42,113 nt of DNA, from positions 1 through 42,113 of the forward strand of contig CADEFJ010000017.1 of NCBI GenBank assembly GCA_902826575.1. Reading direction: 5' to 3'. Below the pieces are notes generated by a model. It was given only the letters and a program-made list of their open reading frames with translations, did no database searches and was not told the DNA's origin. Below are positions 1-7,067 of this stretch, one piece after another. The stretch is from an uncultured Pseudomonadota bacterium (GTDB lineage Bacteria; Pseudomonadota; Gammaproteobacteria; Steroidobacterales; Steroidobacteraceae). A program made the translations under genes and the position numbers. Position 1 is the stretch's first letter; the number at the start of each line of letters is the position of its first letter.

Positions 1-254
1 CCTTCTTCCTGGCTGAAATGGGCGACAAGACCCAGCTTGCGACCGTGGCGATGAGCGCGCATTACGCGGCGCCGGTCGTGGTCGTGCTCGGTACCACATT
101 GGGCATGCTGATCGCCGATGTGCCAGCGGTGTTCATTGGTGAACGGCTCGCCACGAAGATACCGATGAGGCTCGTGCATGCGATTGCGGCGGCGATATTC
201 GCCTTGCTTGGCGTTGCGACCTTGCTCGGGTTGGGGACGCGAATTGGCCTCTGA
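1..254 (+). CDS. C-terminal part of a GDT1/UPF0016 family cation exporter
   Basis: Partial gene; its start lies before the window and the reading frame is open from base 3. The visible 84 residues begin with FFLAEMGDKTQ, the E-x-G-D-K-T signature of the GDT1/TMEM165 (UPF0016) family, followed by two or three hydrophobic segments (about residues 16-40 and 60-82) and a stop directly after the last one. Family members are small inner-membrane proteins with two copies of this signature; characterised bacterial ones (MneA type) export manganese. The visible signature followed by only about 75 residues fits the second half of the protein. The substrate here is inferred from the family only. Confidence 0.85.
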   Translation, partial: FFLAEMGDKTQLATVAMSAHYAAPVVVVLGTTLGMLIADVPAVFIGERLATKIPMRLVHAIAAAIFALLGVATLLGLGTRIGL

Positions 255-297
255 ATCCGGCAGGCGGTGGCAAGGTCACATGTGCGCCGCCCGTGCC

Positions 298-327
298 TTG
301 TTGAGCCACGGCGGCGGCTGCTAGATT
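298..327 (+). promoter_or_regulatory. Putative sigma-70 promoter for the membrane-protein gene at 358
   Basis: TTGTTG (298-303) and TAGATT (322-327) are separated by 18 bp. The expected transcription start is near 334, leaving a leader of about 24 nt that carries a G-run (343-349) as ribosome binding site before the ATG at 358. Read by eye only. Confidence 0.4.
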
Positions 328-357
328 CGGTCCGATTTCATTGGGGGGGTTACCGGA

Positions 358-1257
358 ATGATCGAAGCGACCGCCACTCGTGCCACTGCCCTGGGTCGTC
401 TTGCCACGCCACCTTTCGTGGGCATCCTCGCGTTCATCGCGGTGCTCGGCATCGTGCCCCTCATGCACAGTGTGCTGCAGCTCGTCATGGACGCCTTCCC
501 CGAGGGCTACGATACGCCGGTCAGCCTCGGAATCGGTGCGGTTGCCGTTGCGCTCATGGTCTACGGATCACTCAGCAGCAGTGAGGCGGTTGGCACCTGG
601 CTTGGCTTCATTGCCGCCCATCTCGTCTGGACGGGCTGGATCGAGCTGTCGTTCCGCTTCAATCCCGAGTTCATGGGCATGGGCCCGCTGATCGTGGATG
701 GGGAACATGTGCTGTCGGCGAGCCTGCTGTTCGTCGAGGCGACCGTCGGCCTGCTGATGGCGACACTTCCGTTTTTCGTGTTCAACCGCGACACGCGCTG
801 CAACGCCTTCATGTGGATCCAGCGCGTGTTTCGCTACGACGCCGGCAAGCCGTCGCCCGCCACCGAACGCAATTTCGCGCGCATCACCTTCCTCGAAGTG
901 TTGTACGTGATCTGGTTCTGCTACGCGGTATCGCTGTTCATGGTCGACTCGCGCTTCCTCGGCCTGCACCATCCGTTCACCTACGCGTTGACCTTCCTGC
1001 TGACGATGTGGGCGTTCTATCTGCTGATGCGCCTCGCGCGCTTCACGCGCGTCCTCGCGGCAGTGCGCTATGCGGTGCCCACGGCAGGGGTGTTGTGGGT
1101 CTCGATCGAGATCACGCAGGAGTGGGGACTGTTCGAGGAGTTCTGGACGAAGCCGCAGGAATACGTGCTCGAAATGGGCATCCTGCTTGGCGCATTCCTG
1201 TTGGCGCTGTTCCTCGCGGTGATCATGCCCCGCAGGCGTACGGTCACGAAGTCCTGA
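358..1257 (+). CDS. Unrecognised polytopic membrane protein (299 aa)
   Basis: I do not recognise the family. The protein has about seven or eight hydrophobic segments (roughly residues 20-45, 55-73, 78-97, 120-143, 175-197, 205-227, 235-250 and 268-292), no signal peptide beyond the first segment, and a short basic C-terminus (MPRRRTVTKS). Acidic and aromatic residues sit next to membrane segments, for example VWTGWIELSF and ITQEWGLFEEFW, which could be functional sites. The ATG at 358 follows a G-rich ribosome binding site, and a TTGTTG/TAGATT promoter lies just upstream. The gene is probably monocistronic. Its end overlaps the end of the opposite-strand SRAP gene by 14 bp, so no separate terminator fits between them. 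Confidence 0.7.
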   Translation: MIEATATRATALGRLATPPFVGILAFIAVLGIVPLMHSVLQLVMDAFPEGYDTPVSLGIGAVAVALMVYGSLSSSEAVGTWLGFIAAHLVWTGWIELSFRFNPEFMGMGPLIVDGEHVLSASLLFVEATVGLLMATLPFFVFNRDTRCNAFMWIQRVFRYDAGKPSPATERNFARITFLEVLYVIWFCYAVSLFMVDSRFLGLHHPFTYALTFLLTMWAFYLLMRLARFTRVLAAVRYAVPTAGVLWVSIEITQEWGLFEEFWTKPQEYVLEMGILLGAFLLALFLAVIMPRRRTVTKS

Positions 1258-1924
1258 CCAGCGGGGCGATCAGGTCGGGGCCGTCATTGCGTGGCGAGTT
1301 CACGCGGGTACTGACCGGGTAGGCGACCATCTGTTCCGCCGGATAGGGCGCGAGTGCCGCGCGCGCATCGTCGAGTGTCCCCATGAGCCAGGCTTCCTGA
1401 TCCTCGCGGCGCAGGATCGCCGGCATGCGTTGCCTGCTGTTGTGGATCTGCGCCATCAGCGCATTTGCGGGCAGGGTGATAATGGTGCAGCTCTCCACGG
1501 CGTCACCACGCGCCGGGACGCTGCGGTCCCACAGACCGGCAAAACCCAGCACCTCCTGGTCGGCGAGGTGGATGTAGAACGGCTGCTTGTGGCCGCGCTC
1601 ATCGAGGTGCCATTCATAGAAACCGAGCGCGGGCAGCAGGCAGCGCTGCGCCCGTTTCCAGGGATGGCGCCAGCTCGCGGCGGTCTCGATCGTTTCGATG
1701 CGCGCGTTGATCGTCGAATACTTCGGCACCTCGCCGTGCGCGAAGAACGGGATCAGGCCCCAGCGCAGCAATGACCACTCGATGGCATTGGCGCCGCGGC
1801 GCAGGGCCGGCACCTGGGTCGTGGGCGCGCAATTGAAAGTCTGTCGGTATGTGAACGGGAGGGCAACGCGGCGAAACTCGCGCTCCAGTGCCATTTCATC
1901 CGGAGTGACGAAGCGGCCGCACAT
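1244..1924 (-). CDS. SOS response-associated peptidase (SRAP, YedK/HMCES family)
   Basis: 226 aa, the usual length of a single SRAP domain. The family forms a covalent thiazolidine crosslink with abasic sites in single-stranded DNA through Cys2 after removal of the initiator Met. All key residues are visible: MCGRF with Cys2, Asn73 in STINARIE, Glu104 in GFYEW and His161 in IHNSRQRMPAI. The ATG at 1924 is fixed by the need for Cys at position 2. The gene lies 9 bp behind the hyfI-like gene on the same strand, so it may be read as the last gene of that operon, although no functional link to the complex is obvious. No LexA box was recognised in front of it. Confidence 0.93.
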   Translation of the reverse strand: MCGRFVTPDEMALEREFRRVALPFTYRQTFNCAPTTQVPALRRGANAIEWSLLRWGLIPFFAHGEVPKYSTINARIETIETAASWRHPWKRAQRCLLPALGFYEWHLDERGHKQPFYIHLADQEVLGFAGLWDRSVPARGDAVESCTIITLPANALMAQIHNSRQRMPAILRREDQEAWLMGTLDDARAALAPYPAEQMVAYPVSTRVNSPRNDGPDLIAPLVRTS

Positions 1925-1933
1925 GAGCCGATT

Positions 1934-2437
1934 CTAGCGGGCAAGCGCCGTGAGTATGCCACTCAGTATCCGCACGGGTGACGGCGGGCAGCCGGGCACC
2001 GCGACGTTCACCGGAATCACGTTCGCGACGCGCCCGCGCGAAGCGTAACTCTCGCCGAATATGCCGCCAGTGCAGCCGCAGTCGCCCACGGCGACGACCA
2101 GCTTGGGATCGGGTGTCGCTTCGTACGTGCGCCGCAGGGCGTCTTCCATGCTGACCGACACCGGGCCTGTCACCAGCAGCATGTCAGCGTGGCGTGGGCT
2201 GGCAACGAAGCGGATGCCGGCGCCCTCGATGTTGTAGTACGGGTTGCCGAGCGCATGGACTTCAAGCTCGCATCCGTTGCACGAGCCCGCGTCGATGTGG
2301 CGGATGCACAGCGCGCGGCCCAGGACGTCGAGGATCCGCTCCTGCAACTCATCGTGGACGCGCAGGGACTCGTCGGGCGCGACGCGCGCTTCGGTGACAA
2401 TGCCGATCGCGGCTATCTTGCGAAGTGTCTTGAGCAT
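1934..2437 (-). CDS. hyfI: Hydrogenase-4 small-subunit homologue (HyfI/NuoB-like)
   Basis: 167 aa soluble iron-sulfur subunit of the NuoB/HycG/HyfI family, expected on the cytoplasmic face of the complex. The four ligands of the single [4Fe-4S] cluster are all present: Cys53 and Cys56 in GSCNGCELE, Cys120 in VGDCGC and Cys150 in VPGCPPSP. The cluster site is therefore intact even though the large subunit has lost its metal centre. It starts 6 bp after the large-subunit gene. The symbol follows the hydrogenase-4 nomenclature and does not imply hydrogenase activity. Confidence 0.9.
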   Translation of the reverse strand: MLKTLRKIAAIGIVTEARVAPDESLRVHDELQERILDVLGRALCIRHIDAGSCNGCELEVHALGNPYYNIEGAGIRFVASPRHADMLLVTGPVSVSMEDALRRTYEATPDPKLVVAVGDCGCTGGIFGESYASRGRVANVIPVNVAVPGCPPSPVRILSGILTALAR

Positions 2438-2443
2438 GGCGGC

Positions 2444-3985
2444 CTAGAGATCGTGTCCGCTGTAGGCGAGGTTGAACGACTTGTTGATCAGCGGAAAGTC
2501 CGGGACGATGTTGTCCATGATCGCGTGCTCGAGCGCAGGCCAGTTCTGCCACGATGGATCGTGGACGTGGCAGCGATGGGTCCGGCCTTCCGCGCCGGCC
2601 TCGAGTGCGATGAATACCGGACCGCGCCAGCCCTCGACGAGGCCGAAGGCGAGTGCGCCGGCAAGCGGCGTCCCGAGATCGCGCTGCACAGCGCCTTCGG
2701 GCAGCAGCCGCAGCCATGCGCGGCATATCCGGATCGACTCCAGTACCTCGTCGAAGCGCACCGCCACGCGCGCGAGCACGTCACCGCTGCTGCGGGTGGC
2801 GAGCTTCGCCGGAAAGGTCGACCACGGCGCCCACGGATGGTCGACGCGCAGGTCGAAAGCCTGGTCGCTGGCCCGGCCGGCGAGCCCGGTGAGCCCAAGC
2901 CGGGCGGCGAGTTGTGGAAGCACCGTACCCGCATCATGGAACCGATCGTGCACTCCCGGGTGGTCGTCATAGATCGCGCGCATGGCGCGCACCTCGTGTT
3001 CCGTGGCGACGAGGCGTGTCGTCAGCGCGCTGATGCTTGCCGGAGCGAGATCGCGCGCCACACCGCCTGGGACGACGTAGTCCATCAGGTAACGCTGGCC
3101 AAACGCATCATAGAGCGTGCGCAGCAAGTCCTCCTTCACACGCGAGAACTGGGCAAGGCCGAAGGCGAAGCCTGCGTCGTTGCCCAGCGCCCCGAGATCG
3201 CCCAGGTGGTTGGCGATGCGCTCCAATTCGAGCGCGAGCGCGCGCAGCCAGGCACAGCGTGCCGTGACTTCGCAGCCGCTCATGCCTTCCAGTGCGCGGC
3301 AGTAGGCCCATGAGTACGCAACCGTCGAGTCCCCGCAGATGCGTGCCGCCAGCCGATGACCCTGGTCGAGAGGTCGATGCTGGAACAGCCGCTCCACGCC
3401 TTTATGCGCGTAGCCGAGGCGCTGCTCGAGCCGCAGCACCTTCTCGCCTGCGACCGAGAAGCGGAAATGCCCCGGCTCGATGATGCTGGCGTGCACCGGG
3501 CCCACCGGGATCTCGTGTACACCGTCGCCTGATACCATCACGAAGGCGTAGTTGTCCGTGATGCCGGGCGCGCGCGGCGGCTCGGGTTGGTCGCGCCGCA
3601 GCGGGAGGTACCCGGCAGGCCAGCTTGCGTGCCTGAGCCAGGGACGTGCATCGCCGTTGGCTGCGCGCACACCGAGCAGGTCGTGGAGCGCTCGCTCCAT
3701 GCGCAGCGCGGCGGGATACACTTCGGCGATGCTCGGAATCGTCGCCACATCGCGAGGTACGTCGAGCTCCGTGACGCGCAGGCCCTCCTGGTCGAGATAG
3801 GCCGCCAGTACTTCGATCCGCGCGGCATCGCTACGCCGCTCACCACCCCACAACGCAAGCAGCCGCGCCCCATCGCCGTGCATGGTGCGCGCGACGCTCG
3901 TCCATTGGTCCGCCTCCACTGCGGCGCGCCACGCGGGCGGCGTGCCCCCGATCCATTGCCATTGCAGCTGCGCGCGCGTGCTCAT
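2444..3985 (-). CDS. hyfG: Hydrogenase-4 large-subunit homologue (HyfG/HycE-like) lacking the NiFe ligands
   Basis: 513 aa, a fusion of a NuoC-like N-terminal domain (about residues 1-130) and a NuoD/HycE-like domain (about 140-513). The quinone-cavity/hydrogenase core is clear from VGPVHASIIEPGHFRF and LGYAHKGVERLF. True NiFe enzymes carry CxxC in the L1 motif and again in the C-terminal L2 motif. Here L1 reads RICGDSTVAY, so only Cys217 is left and Ser220 replaces its partner; the C-terminus (NKSFNLAYSGHDL) has no cysteine at all. A NiFe site cannot be built, so this subunit belongs to the energy-converting hydrogenase-related (Ehr) type. The ATG at 3985 overlaps the stop of the preceding gene (ATGA). 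The open frame extends further upstream but only as a shadow of hyfF. Confidence 0.9.
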   Translation of the reverse strand: MSTRAQLQWQWIGGTPPAWRAAVEADQWTSVARTMHGDGARLLALWGGERRSDAARIEVLAAYLDQEGLRVTELDVPRDVATIPSIAEVYPAALRMERALHDLLGVRAANGDARPWLRHASWPAGYLPLRRDQPEPPRAPGITDNYAFVMVSGDGVHEIPVGPVHASIIEPGHFRFSVAGEKVLRLEQRLGYAHKGVERLFQHRPLDQGHRLAARICGDSTVAYSWAYCRALEGMSGCEVTARCAWLRALALELERIANHLGDLGALGNDAGFAFGLAQFSRVKEDLLRTLYDAFGQRYLMDYVVPGGVARDLAPASISALTTRLVATEHEVRAMRAIYDDHPGVHDRFHDAGTVLPQLAARLGLTGLAGRASDQAFDLRVDHPWAPWSTFPAKLATRSSGDVLARVAVRFDEVLESIRICRAWLRLLPEGAVQRDLGTPLAGALAFGLVEGWRGPVFIALEAGAEGRTHRCHVHDPSWQNWPALEHAIMDNIVPDFPLINKSFNLAYSGHDL

Positions 3986-5442
3986 GGCGTGGCGCCGATC
4001 AGCTGTGCCGCCTGCCGATACCAGTCGGCGAGATAGGGCGGGATATAAAGTCCAAGCACCAGCACGGCGGCGAGGTGGACGAACACCGGCACCAGCGCGG
4101 GCTGATGCGCAAGCCGCTTGCCGCCCGGCTCGCCGAACACCATCGGCTGCACCCGGCCGATGATCGCCGCGAACGCGACTGCCAGCGCGCCGAGCAGTAT
4201 CGGCGCGGCCCAGGGTTGTTGCTGCATGGCGGTGGTCAGGATCAGGAACTCGCTCGCAAACACCCCGAACGGAGGTACGCCGAGAATGGCGATCGTGCCG
4301 AGCATCAGGCCCCAGCCGATGGTCGGGTTGCGCACCACGAGGCCGCGGATCTCGTCCATGACCTGGGTGCCGGACTTCTGCACGGCATGCCCGACCGCAA
4401 AGAAGATCGCCGACTTGGTCAACGAGTGCACGGTCATGTGCAGCAGCGCCGCGAAGTTCGCCACCGGGCCGCCCATGCCGAAGGCGAAGGTCACGATGCC
4501 CATGTGTTCGATCGACGAATAGGCGAACAGGCGCTTGATGTCGCGCTGGCGCCAGAGGAAAAACGCGGCCACCACCACCGAAAGCAGGCCGAAAGCCATC
4601 AGTATCTGGCCCGGCAGGTTCGAATTCAATGAGCCCTCGACCAGCACTTTGCAGCGGATCACGATGTAGAGCGCGACATTCAACAGCAGGCCGGAGAGTA
4701 CGGCGGAGATGGGCGTGGGGCCTTCGGCGTGCGCATCGGGCAGCCAGTTGTGCAGCGGTACCAGCCCGACCTTGGTGCCGTAGCCGACCAGCAGGAACAC
4801 GAAGGCAAGGCTCAATCCCTGCGGTTCGAGCTCGGACTTCCCGCCGTTCAGTTCGGTCCACAGCAGCGCGTTCATGCCCTCGGCGCCGAGGATCTTCTCG
4901 GCCGCGAAATACAGCAGGATCGTGCCGAACAACGCCTGGGCGATGCCCACCCCGCAGAGGATGAAGTACTTCCACGCCGCCTCGAGGCTTGCAGCAGTGC
5001 GATAGAGCGACACCAGCAACACCGTCGACAGCGTGGCGGCTTCCAGCGCGACCCACATGATGCCCATGTTGTTGGTCAGCAGCGCCACCAGCATGGTCGC
5101 CATGAACATCTGGTACATGCTGTGGTAGAGGCGCATGCGACGTGCCGTGACCCGGCCGTGGTCGCGCTCGATGCGCATGTAGGGACGCGAGAACAGCGCC
5201 GTCGTGAAGCCGACGAGCGCGGTGAGCGCCACCAGGAACACGTTGAATGAATCAATGAAGAACTGGCCGCCCCACGCGAGCACCGGGCCACCTGATATCA
5301 CCCGTACCGTGAGCGCGGTTGCCGCGAGCAGCGTGCCGAGGCTGAAAGCCGCATTCACTTCCGGAGCCGACGGCCGCGCACCCCAGATCGCAAGCACCAG
5401 GGTTCCGGCGAGCGGCAGCAGCAGGATGACGGCGAGCTCCAC
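3982..5442 (-). CDS. hyfF: Proton-translocating antiporter-like subunit (HyfF/NuoL-N family)
   Basis: 486 aa polytopic membrane subunit of the complex I / Mrp antiporter family, with about 13-14 hydrophobic segments. The family's ion-path residues are visible: a glutamate in WVALEAATLS, a lysine in GYGTKVGLVPLHNWLPDAHA and another lysine/histidine stretch around KRLFAYSSIEHMG. It should carry out proton or sodium translocation coupled to the redox or conformational step in the HyfG/HyfI module. It begins 1 bp after hyfE and its TGA overlaps the hyfG start, so translation of the two is probably coupled. Confidence 0.9.
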   Translation of the reverse strand: MELAVILLLPLAGTLVLAIWGARPSAPEVNAAFSLGTLLAATALTVRVISGGPVLAWGGQFFIDSFNVFLVALTALVGFTTALFSRPYMRIERDHGRVTARRMRLYHSMYQMFMATMLVALLTNNMGIMWVALEAATLSTVLLVSLYRTAASLEAAWKYFILCGVGIAQALFGTILLYFAAEKILGAEGMNALLWTELNGGKSELEPQGLSLAFVFLLVGYGTKVGLVPLHNWLPDAHAEGPTPISAVLSGLLLNVALYIVIRCKVLVEGSLNSNLPGQILMAFGLLSVVVAAFFLWRQRDIKRLFAYSSIEHMGIVTFAFGMGGPVANFAALLHMTVHSLTKSAIFFAVGHAVQKSGTQVMDEIRGLVVRNPTIGWGLMLGTIAILGVPPFGVFASEFLILTTAMQQQPWAAPILLGALAVAFAAIIGRVQPMVFGEPGGKRLAHQPALVPVFVHLAAVLVLGLYIPPYLADWYRQAAQLIGATP

Positions 5443-5443
5443 G

Positions 5444-6109
5444 CTATTTATCCCGCAGCGACTCGAGGTTGTGCAGGTCGAGGCTGTCGAACTGCTCGCG
5501 AATCTGGAAGAAGAACACGCCGAGCACGAACACGGCCACCAGCACGTCGAGCGCGATGCCGAACTCGATCAGCATCGGCATGCCGTAGGTGGCGCTCGAA
5601 GCCGCGAAGAACAGGCCGTTCTCCATCGCGAGAAAACCGATGACCTGCGAGATCGCCTTGCGGCGCGTGATCATCATCAGGAACGAGAGCAGCACGATCG
5701 CGAGCGCGATGCCGAGGGTTGCGCGGGTGATCGTGGTCGCAAGCGCGGAAATCGGCTCGGCCAGGCCGAAAGCGAAAATCACCACCAGCAGGCCGATGAT
5801 CATCGTGGCGGTGATGTCGAGCCGCGATTCGGCCTCCCACTGCACGTCGAGGCGGCGGATCAGGCGACGCAGGATCCAGGGGAGGGCGCATACCTTGAGG
5901 GCGAAGGTCAGGGCGGCCGAATAGTACATGTGGCCGTGGCCGGTGTTGAGCGCCACCACCAGCGTCGAAATCGCGAGCGCAACACCCTGGGCGGTGAACA
6001 GGTCGACGAGCGCCACGGTACGACGCTGCGCCAGCATGGCGAACGCGAGCAGCAGCAGTACCGCGGCGCACAGGTTCACGAGCTGGGAGGTCAGTGCGGT
6101 GCTCAACAT
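5444..6109 (-). CDS. hyfE: Hydrogenase-4 component E-like membrane subunit
   Basis: 221 aa, similar in length to HyfE, which resembles NuoK extended by further membrane segments. About six or seven hydrophobic stretches are visible, with a glutamate in membrane context (LAMENGLFFAASS) that matches the conserved NuoK-type acidic residue, and a polar C-terminal tail (QFDSLDLHNLESLRDK). The ATG at 6109 lies 3 bp after the hyfC stop, and hyfF follows after 1 bp, which marks it as an integral part of the operon. Confidence 0.87.
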   Translation of the reverse strand: MLSTALTSQLVNLCAAVLLLLAFAMLAQRRTVALVDLFTAQGVALAISTLVVALNTGHGHMYYSAALTFALKVCALPWILRRLIRRLDVQWEAESRLDITATMIIGLLVVIFAFGLAEPISALATTITRATLGIALAIVLLSFLMMITRRKAISQVIGFLAMENGLFFAASSATYGMPMLIEFGIALDVLVAVFVLGVFFFQIREQFDSLDLHNLESLRDK

Positions 6110-6112
6110 CGA

Positions 6113-7060
6113 TCAGCTCCCGAGCAGCAGGTGGACGAGCATGCCGAGTACGGCGAACAGGAAGGCGGTCGCGAGGAACTCGGGCGCGCGGAAAATGCGC
6201 AGCTTGGCGCTCAGCGTCTCGATGAGCGCGAGGCCCGCGCCGAAGGACAGCAGTTTGAGCGCAAGGATCGGCGCGCCCGCGAGCAGCTCGACGTAGCCGG
6301 CGTCGCCGCGCGCGATTCCCCACGGCACGAACAGCGCGATGCCGATCGCTGCGTAATTGAACAGCTTGAGGGCCGCGGCCCATTCCATCAGCGCGAGGTG
6401 ACGCGCGGAGTACTCCAGCAGCATCGCCTCGTGGATCATCGTGAGCTCGAGGTGCGTGGCCGGATTGTCCACCGGAATGCGCGCATTCTCCGCGAGCAAC
6501 ACGAGCATGAAGGCGATCGCGGCGAACGCGAGGCTGGGGTAGATCGCCAGTTCCCGCGTCACGAACGCGGTTGAAATCGCCACCAGCGAGGTGCTCGAAG
6601 CAATCAGCGACGCCGTGAAAATCACCATCAGCAGGGCCGGCTCGGCGAGGAAGCCGATCATCATTTCGCGGCGGGCGCCCAGCGTTCCGAATGCGGTGCC
6701 GATGTCCATCGCGGCGAGCGACATGAACACGCGCGCGGTGGCGAACAGGCCCACGAGCGCGATGGCGTCGGCCACGTAGGCGCTCGGCAGTGCCGTGCCC
6801 ACCGACGGAATGATCGCCGCGGCGACGACCATCGAGCCGAATACGACGTACGGCGCGGCGCGAAACAGCAGCGATGCGTTGTCCGCGAGGACCGCGTCCT
6901 TGTGAAAGAGCTTGTGGAGGTTGCGATATGGCAGCCAGATGCTCGGCGCGCTGCGGTTCTGCAGCCAGGCCCGGCACTTGTTCACCCAGCCGAGGAGCAG
7001 AGGCGCGGCAAGCAGTGCGAGTGCGAGTTCGAGCAGCTGGTTGGTGGCGGCGACGATCAT
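6113..7060 (-). CDS. hyfC: NuoH-like membrane subunit (HyfC/HycD family)
   Basis: 315 aa, about eight hydrophobic segments, the usual size for HyfC/HycD. Typical NuoH-family cytoplasmic loops are present: ARREMMIGFLAEPA, and NARIPVDNPATHLELTM followed by an acidic stretch (IHEAMLLEYS). In complex I and in group 4 hydrogenases this subunit anchors the soluble redox module and links it to the ion path. It starts 7 bp after hyfB and ends 3 bp before hyfE. Confidence 0.9.
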   Translation of the reverse strand: MIVAATNQLLELALALLAAPLLLGWVNKCRAWLQNRSAPSIWLPYRNLHKLFHKDAVLADNASLLFRAAPYVVFGSMVVAAAIIPSVGTALPSAYVADAIALVGLFATARVFMSLAAMDIGTAFGTLGARREMMIGFLAEPALLMVIFTASLIASSTSLVAISTAFVTRELAIYPSLAFAAIAFMLVLLAENARIPVDNPATHLELTMIHEAMLLEYSARHLALMEWAAALKLFNYAAIGIALFVPWGIARGDAGYVELLAGAPILALKLLSFGAGLALIETLSAKLRIFRAPEFLATAFLFAVLGMLVHLLLGS

Positions 7061-7067
7061 GGCGGGG

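Noticed and set aside
2189-3313. Plus-strand open frame of about 374 codons
   Set aside because: Antisense to hyfG and hyfI, no recognisable domain.
5204-6574. Long open frame on the plus strand (about 456 codons)
   Set aside because: It lies opposite hyfF, hyfE and hyfC; the product is rich in His, Arg, Glu and Gln with no motifs, a typical antisense shadow in GC-rich DNA.
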